This document shows positions 23,598-31,479 of a stretch of 64,000 nt of DNA, in pieces. This DNA comes from JBJYIN01 sp046237015 (GTDB lineage: Bacteria; Pseudomonadota; Gammaproteobacteria; Enterobacterales; Enterobacteriaceae): NCBI RefSeq assembly GCF_046237015.1, contig NZ_JBJYIN010000013.1:66791-130790 (forward strand). Direction: 5' to 3'. Under the pieces are notes generated by a model that was given only the letters and a program-made list of their open reading frames with translations, did not search any database and was not told the DNA's origin. Positions within the stretch are counted from its first letter, which is position 1; each line of letters opens with the position of its first letter. Both the position numbers and the translations under genes were made by a program.

Positions 23598-25862
23598 ATG
23601 GCGATTGTGAATCACACACTGGGTTTTCCGCGCGTTGGGCTACGCCGTGAACTGAAAAAAGCGCAGGAAAGCTACTGGGCAGGTAACACGACGCAGGAAG
23701 CGTTGCTGACCGTTGGACGTGAGTTGCGTGCACGTCACTGGCAACAACAAAAGGATGCTGGCGTTGATCTGCTGCCGGTGGGTGATTTTGCCTGGTACGA
23801 CCATGTGCTGACCACCAGTCTGCTGCTGGGTAACGTACCGGCACGTCATCAGAATGAAGATGGCTCGGTCGATCTGGACACACTGTTCCGTATTGGCCGG
23901 GGACGTGCGCCAACGGGTCAACCGGCTGCGGCGGCAGAAATGACCAAGTGGTTTAATACGAACTATCACTACATGGTGCCAGAGTTCACCAAAGGGCAGC
24001 AGTTCAAGCTAACCTGGACGCAGTTGCTGGATGAGGTCGATGAAGCACTGGCGCTGGGCCATAACGTGAAGCCTGTTCTGTTAGGCCCGGTTACCTACCT
24101 GTGGTTGGGCAAAGTGAAAGGCGAGCAATTTGATCGTCTATCGCTGCTGCAAGACATTCTGCCGATTTATCAGCAGGTACTGGCGGAACTGGCGAAACGT
24201 GGCATTGAGTGGGTGCAGATTGATGAGCCTGCGCTGGCGCTGGAATTGCCGCAAGAATGGCTGGCTGCGTTTAAACCTGCTTACGACGCGCTGCAAGGTC
24301 AGGTGAAACTCCTGCTGACGACCTATTTCGATAGCGTTAGCCAGAATCTGGAAACGATCAAAGCGCTACCGGTTCAGGGGCTGCATATCGATCTGGTTCA
24401 CGGTAAGGATGATGCCGCGACGTTGAGCGCTCAGTTGCCTGCTAGCTGGGTACTGTCTCTGGGGGTGATCAATGGCCGTAACGTCTGGCGTGCCGATCTG
24501 AGCAGTTGGTTCGAACGTCTGCAACCGCTGGTGGGGACGCGTGAATTGTGGCTGGGAAGCTCATGCTCACTGCTACATAGCCCGATCGATCTGAGCGTGG
24601 AAGTACGTCTGGATGATGAAGTGAAGAGCTGGTTTGCCTTTGCGATTCAGAAATGTGCGGAGCTGTCACTGCTGTCTCAGGCGCTGAATAGCGGCAACGG
24701 TCAGGCTCTGGAGGCCTACAGTGCGCCGATTCGTGCTCGCCGTACCTCGACGCGTGTGAATAATACCGCCGTTGCGCAGCGCTTAGCGGCTATCACCGCG
24801 CAGGACAGCCAGCGACAGAACGAGTATTCGGTTCGTGCGAAAGCTCAACGTGAACGTTTTAATCTGCCAGCATGGCCGACCACCACAATCGGCTCTTTCC
24901 CGCAAACTACGGAAATTCGTGGCCTGCGTCTGGATTTCAAGCAAGGTCGTCTGGATGGTAATAATTACCGTACCGGCATTGCCGAGCACATCAAGCAAGC
25001 CGTGGTTGAGCAGGAGCGTCTGGGTCTGGACGTGCTGGTGCACGGTGAAGCCGAACGTAACGACATGGTGGAATACTTCGGTGAGCACCTGGATGGATTT
25101 GTCTTTACCCAGAACGGCTGGGTGCAGAGCTACGGTTCGCGCTGTGTGAAGCCGCCGGTCATCATTGGTGATGTAAGCCGCCCAGAAGCGATCACCGTTG
25201 AGTGGGCGAAATACGCACAGTCTCTGACCGACAAGCCGATGAAGGGCATGCTGACAGGCCCGGTAACGATCCTGTGCTGGTCTTTCCCACGTGAGGACGT
25301 CACACGTGAAACCATTGCCAAGCAGATTGCATTAGCGCTGCGTGATGAAGTCGCAGATTTGGAAGCTGCAGGCATTGGCATCATCCAGATTGACGAACCG
25401 GCGCTGCGTGAAGGTCTGCCGCTGCATCGCTCCGATTGGGACGCTTATCTGGCTTGGGCAGTGGATGCCTTCCGTCTGAATGCCGCGGTGGCGAAAGATG
25501 ATACGCAGATCCACACCCACATGTGTTATTGCGAGTTCAATGACATCATGGATTCTATCGCCGCGTTGGATGCCGACGTGATTACCATTGAAACCTCTCG
25601 CTCCGATATGGAATTGCTGGAGTCGTTTGAAGAATTCGAATATCCGAATGAAATCGGCCCGGGCGTTTATGATATTCACTCCCCGAACGTACCAAGCGTG
25701 GAATGGATGGAAGCCCTGTTGAAGAAAGCGGCACAGCGGATTCCAGCAGAGCGTCTGTGGGTGAACCCAGACTGCGGCTTGAAAACCCGTGGTTGGCCGG
25801 AAACACGTCAGGCTCTGGCGAATATGGTTCAGGCGGCGCAGCGTCTGCGTGAAACCCAGTAA
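23598..25862 (+). CDS. metE: Cobalamin-independent methionine synthase MetE
   Basis: 754 residues from the second of two adjacent ATG codons (23595, 23598); the second matches the conserved N-terminus, M-x-I-x-NHTLGFPRVGLRREL. The two homologous barrels are complete. The N-terminal half carries VPARHQNEDGSVDLDTLFRIGRG and the C-terminal half the zinc site: IHTHMCYCEF (His and Cys), then a Glu, and VNPDCGLKTRGW (Cys). WPTTTIGSFPQTTEIR begins the catalytic domain. It transfers a methyl group from methyltetrahydropteroyltriglutamate to homocysteine. Divergent from its activator gene metR and followed by a strong terminator. Confidence 0.98.
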   Translation: MAIVNHTLGFPRVGLRRELKKAQESYWAGNTTQEALLTVGRELRARHWQQQKDAGVDLLPVGDFAWYDHVLTTSLLLGNVPARHQNEDGSVDLDTLFRIGRGRAPTGQPAAAAEMTKWFNTNYHYMVPEFTKGQQFKLTWTQLLDEVDEALALGHNVKPVLLGPVTYLWLGKVKGEQFDRLSLLQDILPIYQQVLAELAKRGIEWVQIDEPALALELPQEWLAAFKPAYDALQGQVKLLLTTYFDSVSQNLETIKALPVQGLHIDLVHGKDDAATLSAQLPASWVLSLGVINGRNVWRADLSSWFERLQPLVGTRELWLGSSCSLLHSPIDLSVEVRLDDEVKSWFAFAIQKCAELSLLSQALNSGNGQALEAYSAPIRARRTSTRVNNTAVAQRLAAITAQDSQRQNEYSVRAKAQRERFNLPAWPTTTIGSFPQTTEIRGLRLDFKQGRLDGNNYRTGIAEHIKQAVVEQERLGLDVLVHGEAERNDMVEYFGEHLDGFVFTQNGWVQSYGSRCVKPPVIIGDVSRPEAITVEWAKYAQSLTDKPMKGMLTGPVTILCWSFPREDVTRETIAKQIALALRDEVADLEAAGIGIIQIDEPALREGLPLHRSDWDAYLAWAVDAFRLNAAVAKDDTQIHTHMCYCEFNDIMDSIAALDADVITIETSRSDMELLESFEEFEYPNEIGPGVYDIHSPNVPSVEWMEALLKKAAQRIPAERLWVNPDCGLKTRGWPETRQALANMVQAAQRLRETQ

Positions 25863-25878
25863 AACATCATTGCTGATA

Positions 25879-25910
25879 ATATCAGGGGGCGGTTGTCCCC
25901 TGATATTTTT
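25879..25910 (+). terminator. Rho-independent terminator of metE
   Basis: ATATCAGGGG pairs with CCCCTGATAT around an 8-base loop and is followed by TTTT, 16 bases after the metE stop codon. Confidence 0.9.
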
Positions 25911-25921
25911 ACGTCTAGCAA

Positions 25922-26264
25922 TATACCCGTTATACTTCAAGTTGCATGTGCGTTGGCTGCGCTCGTTACTCGGCTCATCCATGAGCCTCGCCCCGTTGGG
26001 GCCGCTGCAAGCCGCGTTCAAATCTGCTCCCGGCAGATTTGTCACCCGAATCACTTACTCAAGTAAGCTCATCGGGATTAAATGAGAAACATCCTGTTTC
26101 TCACCGGAGGCCAGCCGTTGGCTGGTCAAATTCGTTCCCGACGAATTTGTCCCTCACTTGCCGCGTTATTCGGCCTTATGGCCTCACCCCTTCGGGGCCA
26201 GCGCAAGCGCTGTTCAAAAACGCCTTGCCGTTTTTGTCCTGAAACTTGAATTATTTTGGGTATA
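25922..26264. repeat. Long copy of a TATACCC-bounded repeat with serial hairpins
   Basis: A 343-base element bounded by TATACCC at the left and GGGTATA at the right (inverted ends; left arm continues ACTTCAAGTTGCA, right arm AACTTGAATTATT). The ends and the central hairpin CCCGA-CTTAC-GTAAG-TCGGG (about 26045-26077) are shared with the 127-base copies at 26483 and 56091. This copy has about 200 extra bases made of short perfect hairpins. Examples are GGCTCAT/ATGAGCC (25972-25987), GCCCC/GGGGC (25990-26002), CAAATCTGC/GCAGATTTG (26019-26041), CAAATTCGT/ACGAATTTG (26127-26149) and CCCC/GGGG (26187-26197). It encodes no protein. It looks like a non-autonomous, palindromic mobile repeat (MITE-like). 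Confidence 0.8.
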
Positions 26265-26435
26265 GATAACACATGTATTATTCTTCCCTGCCTTTCTATT
26301 CTTTATTATTTCCACGCATTAAAATTCACGCTGTAATAAAGTCTCGATACTACATCCCTTATTTTTCTTTACTGGCTTCCTTCATTTTTCGCATTATTCA
26401 ACATGATGAATTCACCCATCCAAGCACAACAAAGA

Positions 26436-26482
26436 CGTTGTTAAAAACGCCTTGACGTGTTTGTCATGCCACTCGAATTATT
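26436..26482. repeat. Truncated right-end fragment of the same repeat
   Basis: TTAAAAACGCCTTGACGTG, then TTTGTC and CACTCGAATTATT, mirrors the right end of the long copy, but the terminal GGGTATA is gone. The next repeat copy starts immediately (TATACCC at 26483), so one copy has landed in or recombined with the end of another. The 170 bases before it (26265-26435) are AT-rich, with no gene or repeat recognised. Confidence 0.6.
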
Positions 26483-26609
<127 letters not shown>

Positions 26610-26616
26610 GAGCATA

Positions 26617-26643
26617 TAAAGCTCAGGAAACTTGTGCCGATAA
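26617..26643 (+). promoter_or_regulatory. Sigma-28 (FliA) promoter for the chemoreceptor gene
   Basis: TAAAGCTC, exactly 11 bases, then GCCGATAA. The -10 half is a perfect match to the FliA consensus (TAAAGTTT-N11-GCCGATAA) and the -35 half matches 6 of 8. It points at the methyl-accepting chemotaxis gene that starts at 26961, which would place that receptor in the late flagellar regulon. The leader would be about 310 bases long. Confidence 0.75.
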
Positions 26644-26960
26644 GGTTAACGGCATGGCGGTGGTCCTGGATATAGCAATATCCCCGTCTGTCACACGTTG
26701 CATATATATTATCCTGAACGCTAACGCTTTGTCTTGATATTCGAGCGAGTTAGGGGTTTCGGATGAGGTTTTTTTGTATTTTCTAACGTTTTACTGATGT
26801 TGAAAGTAAATCTGAAAATAACCCATTGTGAGTATTTTAAATATACCCATAAAGCATGTTTATTTTATGGGGAAATGATGGCTTTCCCGTTTATTGATGT
26901 TATTAGACGCATAGTTATGCGCAGTAGTCATTATTGTGAATTACCCAAAAGGAGTAGGAT
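26644..26960 (+). other. Long leader upstream of the chemoreceptor gene
   Basis: About 317 non-coding bases between the FliA-type promoter and the GTG start. No ORF, riboswitch or clear terminator is recognised; a T-run occurs at about 26770. The AAGGAG ribosome-binding site of the receptor gene is at its end. Confidence 0.4.
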
Positions 26961-28625
26961 GTGAGTTTATCGAATTGGCGTATTGGCTATCGATTAGGGG
27001 CTGGATTTGCCTTCCTGATATTGATGCTGCTTGTTGTTAGTATTCTTTCCCTGTCTAAGCTGTCTGGTTTTCAGAATGGCGCCAGAGATATTGTGAAAAA
27101 TGTTTATCCGCAAACGGTGGATGCCAATAATCTCATTGATAATGTCAATGGACATTTTGTCGCCTATTTACAGATGATCCTGGTCTCCGGTCAGGAACGA
27201 CGTCAGGAATATCTGGATCAGATCATGACATACCGTAAGGAGATTGGTCGCCTGCTTGATAATCTGGAAAAGCAGGTCGCGGGGGAACAAGCTCGCAAGC
27301 AGATCGAAACGGTTCGTGCGATGCGTGCCGAGTTTATAAAGTCAGGCGATAAAATTATTAGTGATGCGCTGTCTGGCAATGATGAGGTCGCTGTTGCTGA
27401 ATTCAACAATCATCTGAACGTTGTGCAGCGCCAATATCGTGATTCGGTGAAGCAACTGGTCAATCTCCAGGATGATGAAATGAATCGCTCGGTGGAAACG
27501 ATGGCGGAAGTCTATAGCGATACCAGAATGATTTTGTTGATTATTATCGTGCTCGGAGCCATATCCGGTGTACTGATAGCCTGGCTGATCACTCGTAGTG
27601 TCACCCGACCAATACAACAAGCGCTACAAGTTGCAAACCGTGTGGCACAGGGTGACCTGACTTCATGTATCACCGTGACCAGTCAGGATGAAACTGGGCT
27701 ATTGCTGCAATCATTGGATCATATGAACACCAACCTGAGTACGATTGTGGGGCAGGTACGCGATGGGGCGGAAACGATCTCGACGGCGGCATCACAAATT
27801 GCGGCAGGTAATCAGGATTTATCGGCCCGAACTGAAGAGCAGGCTGGTTCGCTGGAAGAAACGGCAGCATCAATGGAGCAATTGACGTCCACCATTAAAA
27901 ACACAGCGGACAACACGTATCAGGCAACGAATATTGCGAATAACGCTTCCAACGCGGCTAAGCAAAGTGGTGATGTGATGCTTTCTGTTACGCAGAAAAT
28001 GCGGGGTATCCGAGATTCTTCTCAGCGTATGGCGGAGATTATTAGCGTGATTGACGGCATCGCTTTCCAAACCAATATTCTGGCGTTGAATGCGGCAGTT
28101 GAAGCGGCACGGGCTGGCGAACAGGGACGAGGCTTTGCGGTAGTGGCCGGGGAAGTCCGTTCTCTTGCACAGCGTAGTGCAACGGCTGCACGGGAAATCA
28201 AAGATTTGATTGATGACTCCGTGGATAAAATCCGTGAAGGAATGGCGCTTGTTGATACTGCCGAAGAAACAATGGGCGGGCTGGCGGCCCATGTTAAAGA
28301 TGTGAATGATATCATTAGTGAAATTTCACAGGCCAGTCGTGAACAAAGTGATGGTGTTAACCAGATCAATCTGGCGGTTGGGCAGATTGATACCACAACA
28401 CAACAGAATGCAGCACTGGTTGAGCAGTCCGCCTCAGCCGCGCTCTCGTTGCAATCGCAGGCTTCTATTCTGGCGGAGGCCGTGAGCGCGTTTAAATTAC
28501 AGTCGTATGGCGGTGGGCGAACCGCTTCCTATGCTGTCACGCCGCCAAACGCACCAGCACTTTCTCTGGCTCCGACGGTGGTCGAGAAAAATCGTGGCGA
28601 CAAAGGAGACTGGACGGCATTTTAA
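26961..28625 (+). CDS. Methyl-accepting chemotaxis protein
   Basis: 554 residues, GTG start with AAGGAG upstream. TM1 is at about 12-32, a four-helix-bundle periplasmic sensor at about 35-188, TM2 at about 190-212 (MILLIIIVLGAISGVLIAWL), HAMP to about 265, then the cytoplasmic signalling hairpin with the invariant tip IDGIAFQTNILALNAAVEAARAGEQGRGF. It ends in DWTAF, which resembles the NWETF-type CheR-binding pentapeptide, so it should be a high-abundance, fully adaptable receptor. The ligand cannot be read from sequence. Transcription is probably from the FliA promoter at 26617. Confidence 0.95.
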   Translation: MSLSNWRIGYRLGAGFAFLILMLLVVSILSLSKLSGFQNGARDIVKNVYPQTVDANNLIDNVNGHFVAYLQMILVSGQERRQEYLDQIMTYRKEIGRLLDNLEKQVAGEQARKQIETVRAMRAEFIKSGDKIISDALSGNDEVAVAEFNNHLNVVQRQYRDSVKQLVNLQDDEMNRSVETMAEVYSDTRMILLIIIVLGAISGVLIAWLITRSVTRPIQQALQVANRVAQGDLTSCITVTSQDETGLLLQSLDHMNTNLSTIVGQVRDGAETISTAASQIAAGNQDLSARTEEQAGSLEETAASMEQLTSTIKNTADNTYQATNIANNASNAAKQSGDVMLSVTQKMRGIRDSSQRMAEIISVIDGIAFQTNILALNAAVEAARAGEQGRGFAVVAGEVRSLAQRSATAAREIKDLIDDSVDKIREGMALVDTAEETMGGLAAHVKDVNDIISEISQASREQSDGVNQINLAVGQIDTTTQQNAALVEQSASAALSLQSQASILAEAVSAFKLQSYGGGRTASYAVTPPNAPALSLAPTVVEKNRGDKGDWTAF

Positions 28626-28652
28626 TTTGTGACACCAGCCCGGTTAAATATT

Positions 28653-28678
28653 AACGCCACTGTGAGATCGGTGGCGTT
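28653..28678. terminator. Hairpin between the chemoreceptor gene and ysgA (convergent)
   Basis: AACGCCAC pairs with GTGGCGTT around a 10-base loop in the gap between two convergent genes. There is no strong U-run on the plus side; AATATTTAA follows on the minus side. It may serve both. Confidence 0.5.
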
Positions 28679-28714
28679 CCGACTTCGTTTCTCAAATATC
28701 AAAATGGCGTGTGG

Positions 28715-29545
28715 CTAAGGTGATATACCGTATTTTTGTAGCCAGGCCAGCATGCGTTGCCAGCCGTCCAGTGCGGATTCAGCATGGTAATGGGGGCGAT
28801 AATCAGCATGGAAGGCATGCCCTGCATCAGGATAGACGATAATTTCCGCGTTAGCATTGGCGGCGCGTAATGCCTGACGCATTTTATCTATCTCTTCTGG
28901 CGGGATACCCTCATCTTTCGCGCCGTATAATCCCAATACGGGAGCACTGAGTTCGGTCGCGATATCTATCGGGTGTTTAGGGCTATTCAGCGTTTTCGTG
29001 CCATTGAATTTGCCATACCAGGCCACCGCGGCTTTTAACTGCGGATTATGCGCAGCATAAAGCCAAACGATGCGTCCACCCCAACAGAAACCGGTAATGG
29101 CAAGCTTATTGGCATCGCCTCCCTGCTTGATAGCCCAATTGGCTGTACGATCTATATCTGATAAGACTTGGGTATCTGGTACGTTATGGACGAGTTCCGC
29201 TAGAAGTTGTTGAATGTTGCGGTACTGATGGGGATCACCTTGTCGGAAATACAGTTCAGGGGCGATAGCCATGTAGCCCTGTTTAGCTAAGCGACGGCAG
29301 GTATCCTGAATATACGGGTGAACGCCAAAAATTTCCTGGACGACCAGTACGATAGGAAAAGGGCCTGATTGATGTGCTGGTTTCGCTAAATAAGCCGGAA
29401 GTTGTTCGCCCTGAGAAGGGATGGTGGTTTCACCGGCAACAATCCCCGAGGTATCTGTACTTATGAGTGAGGACGCTCGTGAGGGGACTGCCGAAGAAAA
29501 GTCCTGTGGTCGATGCCTGAGGGCGATTAGCTCATCAGTCTTCAT
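28715..29545 (-). CDS. ysgA: Dienelactone hydrolase family protein YsgA
   Basis: 276 residues of the alpha/beta-hydrolase fold. The catalytic triad of the dienelactone hydrolase family is visible: Cys in ITGFCWGGR, Asp in YGAKDEGIP and His in YPDAGHAF. VLVVQEIFGVHPYIQDTCRRLA is the characteristic N-terminal strand-helix, and the oxyanion-related Glu lies in QEIFG. It probably hydrolyses a lactone or ester; the physiological substrate is unknown. It is divergent from udp, as in E. coli. The first 40 residues are variable. Confidence 0.9.
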   Translation of the reverse strand: MKTDELIALRHRPQDFSSAVPSRASSLISTDTSGIVAGETTIPSQGEQLPAYLAKPAHQSGPFPIVLVVQEIFGVHPYIQDTCRRLAKQGYMAIAPELYFRQGDPHQYRNIQQLLAELVHNVPDTQVLSDIDRTANWAIKQGGDANKLAITGFCWGGRIVWLYAAHNPQLKAAVAWYGKFNGTKTLNSPKHPIDIATELSAPVLGLYGAKDEGIPPEEIDKMRQALRAANANAEIIVYPDAGHAFHADYRPHYHAESALDGWQRMLAWLQKYGISP

Positions 29546-29681
29546 TGCGATCTCCTGAGTTGGGACTGCGATGGTGATTCATAATCAATAGTATCAGCGA
29601 TTAAAGAATCTACAATGAAAGGGGCTAGGCTGTACCGAGGATCGTTTTGTGATTGATTAACCCATTATCCAGGAGACGGTT

Positions 29682-30452
29682 ATGTCTGCATCTGATGTTT
29701 TTCATCTCGGCCTGACAAAAAGTGTTTTACAGGGGGCGACGTTAGCCATTGTTCCGGGGGATCCTGAGCGGGTTGAAAAAATCGCCCGCCTGATGGATAA
29801 CCCCGTGCATCTGGCATCGCATCGTGAATTTACGACATGGCGTGCGGAGCTGGATGGGAAAACGGTTATTGTTTGCTCTACCGGTATCGGTGGGCCGTCA
29901 ACGTCTATTGCGGTTGAGGAACTGGCCCAGTTGGGCATTCGCACTTTCCTGCGAGTTGGCACCACGGGAGCGATTCAGGAAGGAATCAATGTCGGCGATG
30001 TTCTGGTGACAACGGCGGCTGTTCGCCTCGACGGTGCAAGCCTGCATTTCGCGCCGATGGAGTTTCCCGCCGTTGCTGATTTTTCCTGTACAACCGCGTT
30101 GGTTGAGGCAGCGAAAGCCGCCGGTGTTGCACTGCATATTGGGATCACCGCATCATCCGATACGTTTTATCCGGGACAGGAACGGTATGATACCTTCTCA
30201 GGCCGCGTTGTGCGCCGTTTTCGCGGTTCAATGGAAGAATGGCAAAGTATGGGTGTACTGAATTATGAAATGGAGTCCGCTACGCTGTTGACCATGTGTG
30301 CGAGTCAGGGGCTAAAAGCCGGGATGATTGCCGGTGTGATCGTTAACCGAACTCAGCAGGAAATTCCTGATGTCGCGACAATGAAACTGGCTGAAACCAC
30401 GGTGATACGCGTTCTGTTGGATGCGACCCGTCGATTGCTGGCTACCGGGTAA
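29682..30452 (+). CDS. udp: Uridine phosphorylase Udp
   Basis: 256 residues. The conserved string SDVFHLGLTKSVLQGATLAIVPGDPERVEKIA opens the protein. The phosphate and nucleoside sites are ICSTGIGGPSTSIAVEEL-like and RVGTTGAIQ, and the ribose/uracil site includes NYEMESATLLTMC. It splits uridine with phosphate to uracil and ribose-1-phosphate, as a cytosolic hexamer. GGAGA precedes the start. In E. coli the gene is under CytR/CRP control; I see only a weak TGTGA half-site upstream (about 29648). Confidence 0.97.
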   Translation: MSASDVFHLGLTKSVLQGATLAIVPGDPERVEKIARLMDNPVHLASHREFTTWRAELDGKTVIVCSTGIGGPSTSIAVEELAQLGIRTFLRVGTTGAIQEGINVGDVLVTTAAVRLDGASLHFAPMEFPAVADFSCTTALVEAAKAAGVALHIGITASSDTFYPGQERYDTFSGRVVRRFRGSMEEWQSMGVLNYEMESATLLTMCASQGLKAGMIAGVIVNRTQQEIPDVATMKLAETTVIRVLLDATRRLLATG

Positions 30453-30499
30453 TTTTGCATACTGTTTCTCTCCCTTTACGACAAATCGCAAGGAGATAT

Positions 30500-31282
30500 A
30501 TGACCGAACCAACGTTGCTTCACCCTTCTTTATTGCCGCTGGACGGTGGAATTAACTTTCGCGATCTGGGGGGAAATCGTGCAGCGGATGGGAGGCTTAT
30601 CCGACACGGTAAACTCTTTCGTTCTGGTTCATTGGATTTGCTGAGCCAGACGGATTGTGACTATCTGGCCGGTGTTCCCGTTTCTCATGTTGTTGATTAT
30701 CGTGATGAAGATGAAATCTCAGCCAAGCCGGATGTGCTGTGGTCAGGCGCGAATTATCATGCTTTTCCGGCGAACCCCTTGCGTCATGAAGTCACGGCAA
30801 ATTTAGATTCGCTGGGGTCTGACGTGCTAGCAGCTTTTGATTCCCGTGCGTTTATGCTTGAGCTTTACCGCCGTTTACCGTTTGATAACTCGGCCTATCG
30901 TCAATTGGTGGCCTTGTTGCAGCAGTCGGATGACGGTGCGCTGGTACAACATTGTGCCGTGGGTAAAGATCGCACGGGTATTGGATCGGCGTTGGTGATG
31001 TTTGCGCTGGGAGCCGATGAGCAAACGGTCGTTGAAGACTACCTGTTGACGGATACTACCTTGGCGCCTTTTCGCCAAAAACTGCTGGCGCACCTGTCTC
31101 AAACGCTCAATGAAAAAGCATTGGGGCAATTTTCTTACGTACTATCGGTGCGGGAAGAGTTCATTGTCACGGCGTTACAATCCATTTATGAGCGTCATGG
31201 CTCGATTGATGGCTGGCTTGAGGCAGAATACGGACTGGATAACCGTGCCCGTCAGTTTTTGCAGGATAAATATTTGGTTTAA
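30500..31282 (+). CDS. Tyrosine-protein phosphatase-like protein
   Basis: 260 residues from the ATG at 30500, chosen for the perfect AAGGAG site upstream; a longer frame to 30455 lacks one. GGINFRDLGGNRAADGRLIRHGKLFRSG near the N-terminus and the P-loop HCAVGKDRTGIGSAL (C-x5-R with Cys near 153) place it in the Y_phosphatase3/PtpA-like family that acts on phosphotyrosine or phosphoinositide. It is 47 bases after udp and shares its terminator, so it is probably co-transcribed. No signal peptide is present, so it is cytosolic unless moved by a dedicated system. The substrate is unknown. Confidence 0.85.
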   Translation: MTEPTLLHPSLLPLDGGINFRDLGGNRAADGRLIRHGKLFRSGSLDLLSQTDCDYLAGVPVSHVVDYRDEDEISAKPDVLWSGANYHAFPANPLRHEVTANLDSLGSDVLAAFDSRAFMLELYRRLPFDNSAYRQLVALLQQSDDGALVQHCAVGKDRTGIGSALVMFALGADEQTVVEDYLLTDTTLAPFRQKLLAHLSQTLNEKALGQFSYVLSVREEFIVTALQSIYERHGSIDGWLEAEYGLDNRARQFLQDKYLV

Positions 31283-31358
31283 TGCGCGATAATGTGTTTT
31301 TTTAATGCGCTACCATGTTAATAATTAGTCCTATTATCGGTTGGTCTTTTAGATTATT

Positions 31359-31391
31359 AACGCCCGGTGGATCCTCATCGGGCGTTTTGTA
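31359..31391 (+). terminator. Rho-independent terminator after the udp-phosphatase unit
   Basis: AACGCCCG pairs with CGGGCGTT around a 12-base loop, followed by TTGT and T-rich sequence, 77 bases after the phosphatase stop codon. Confidence 0.8.
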
Positions 31392-31418
31392 TTGATCACA
31401 CAGCCTTAAATAATTTCG

Positions 31419-31467
31419 GCGACTGAACGCAGCCAGCGCACAGCCGACTTGAAATATGACGGGTATA
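31419..31467. repeat. Half copy of the TATACCC-bounded repeat
   Basis: The minus strand reads TATACCCGTCATATTTCAAG, then GCGCTGGCTGCG and TTCAGTC, matching the left arm of the copies at 26483 and 56091. The central hairpin and the right arm are missing. It sits directly before the hscC ribosome-binding site (GGGAGGA), so the repeat end may have supplied part of the hscC promoter region. Confidence 0.7.
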
Positions 31468-31479
31468 GCAGGGAGGAAT

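Noticed and set aside
25332..26054. 240-codon open frame on the minus strand opposite the end of metE and the repeat
   Set aside because: Overlaps well-supported metE coding sequence and continues into a non-coding repeat; no recognisable domain or start signal.
25922..26264. CRISPR-like array
   Set aside because: Hairpins are of different sequence and irregular spacing; no constant repeat with unique spacers and no cas genes.
26273..26455. 60-codon open frame between repeat copies
   Set aside because: AT-rich intergenic sequence running into a repeat fragment; no ribosome-binding site or conserved features.
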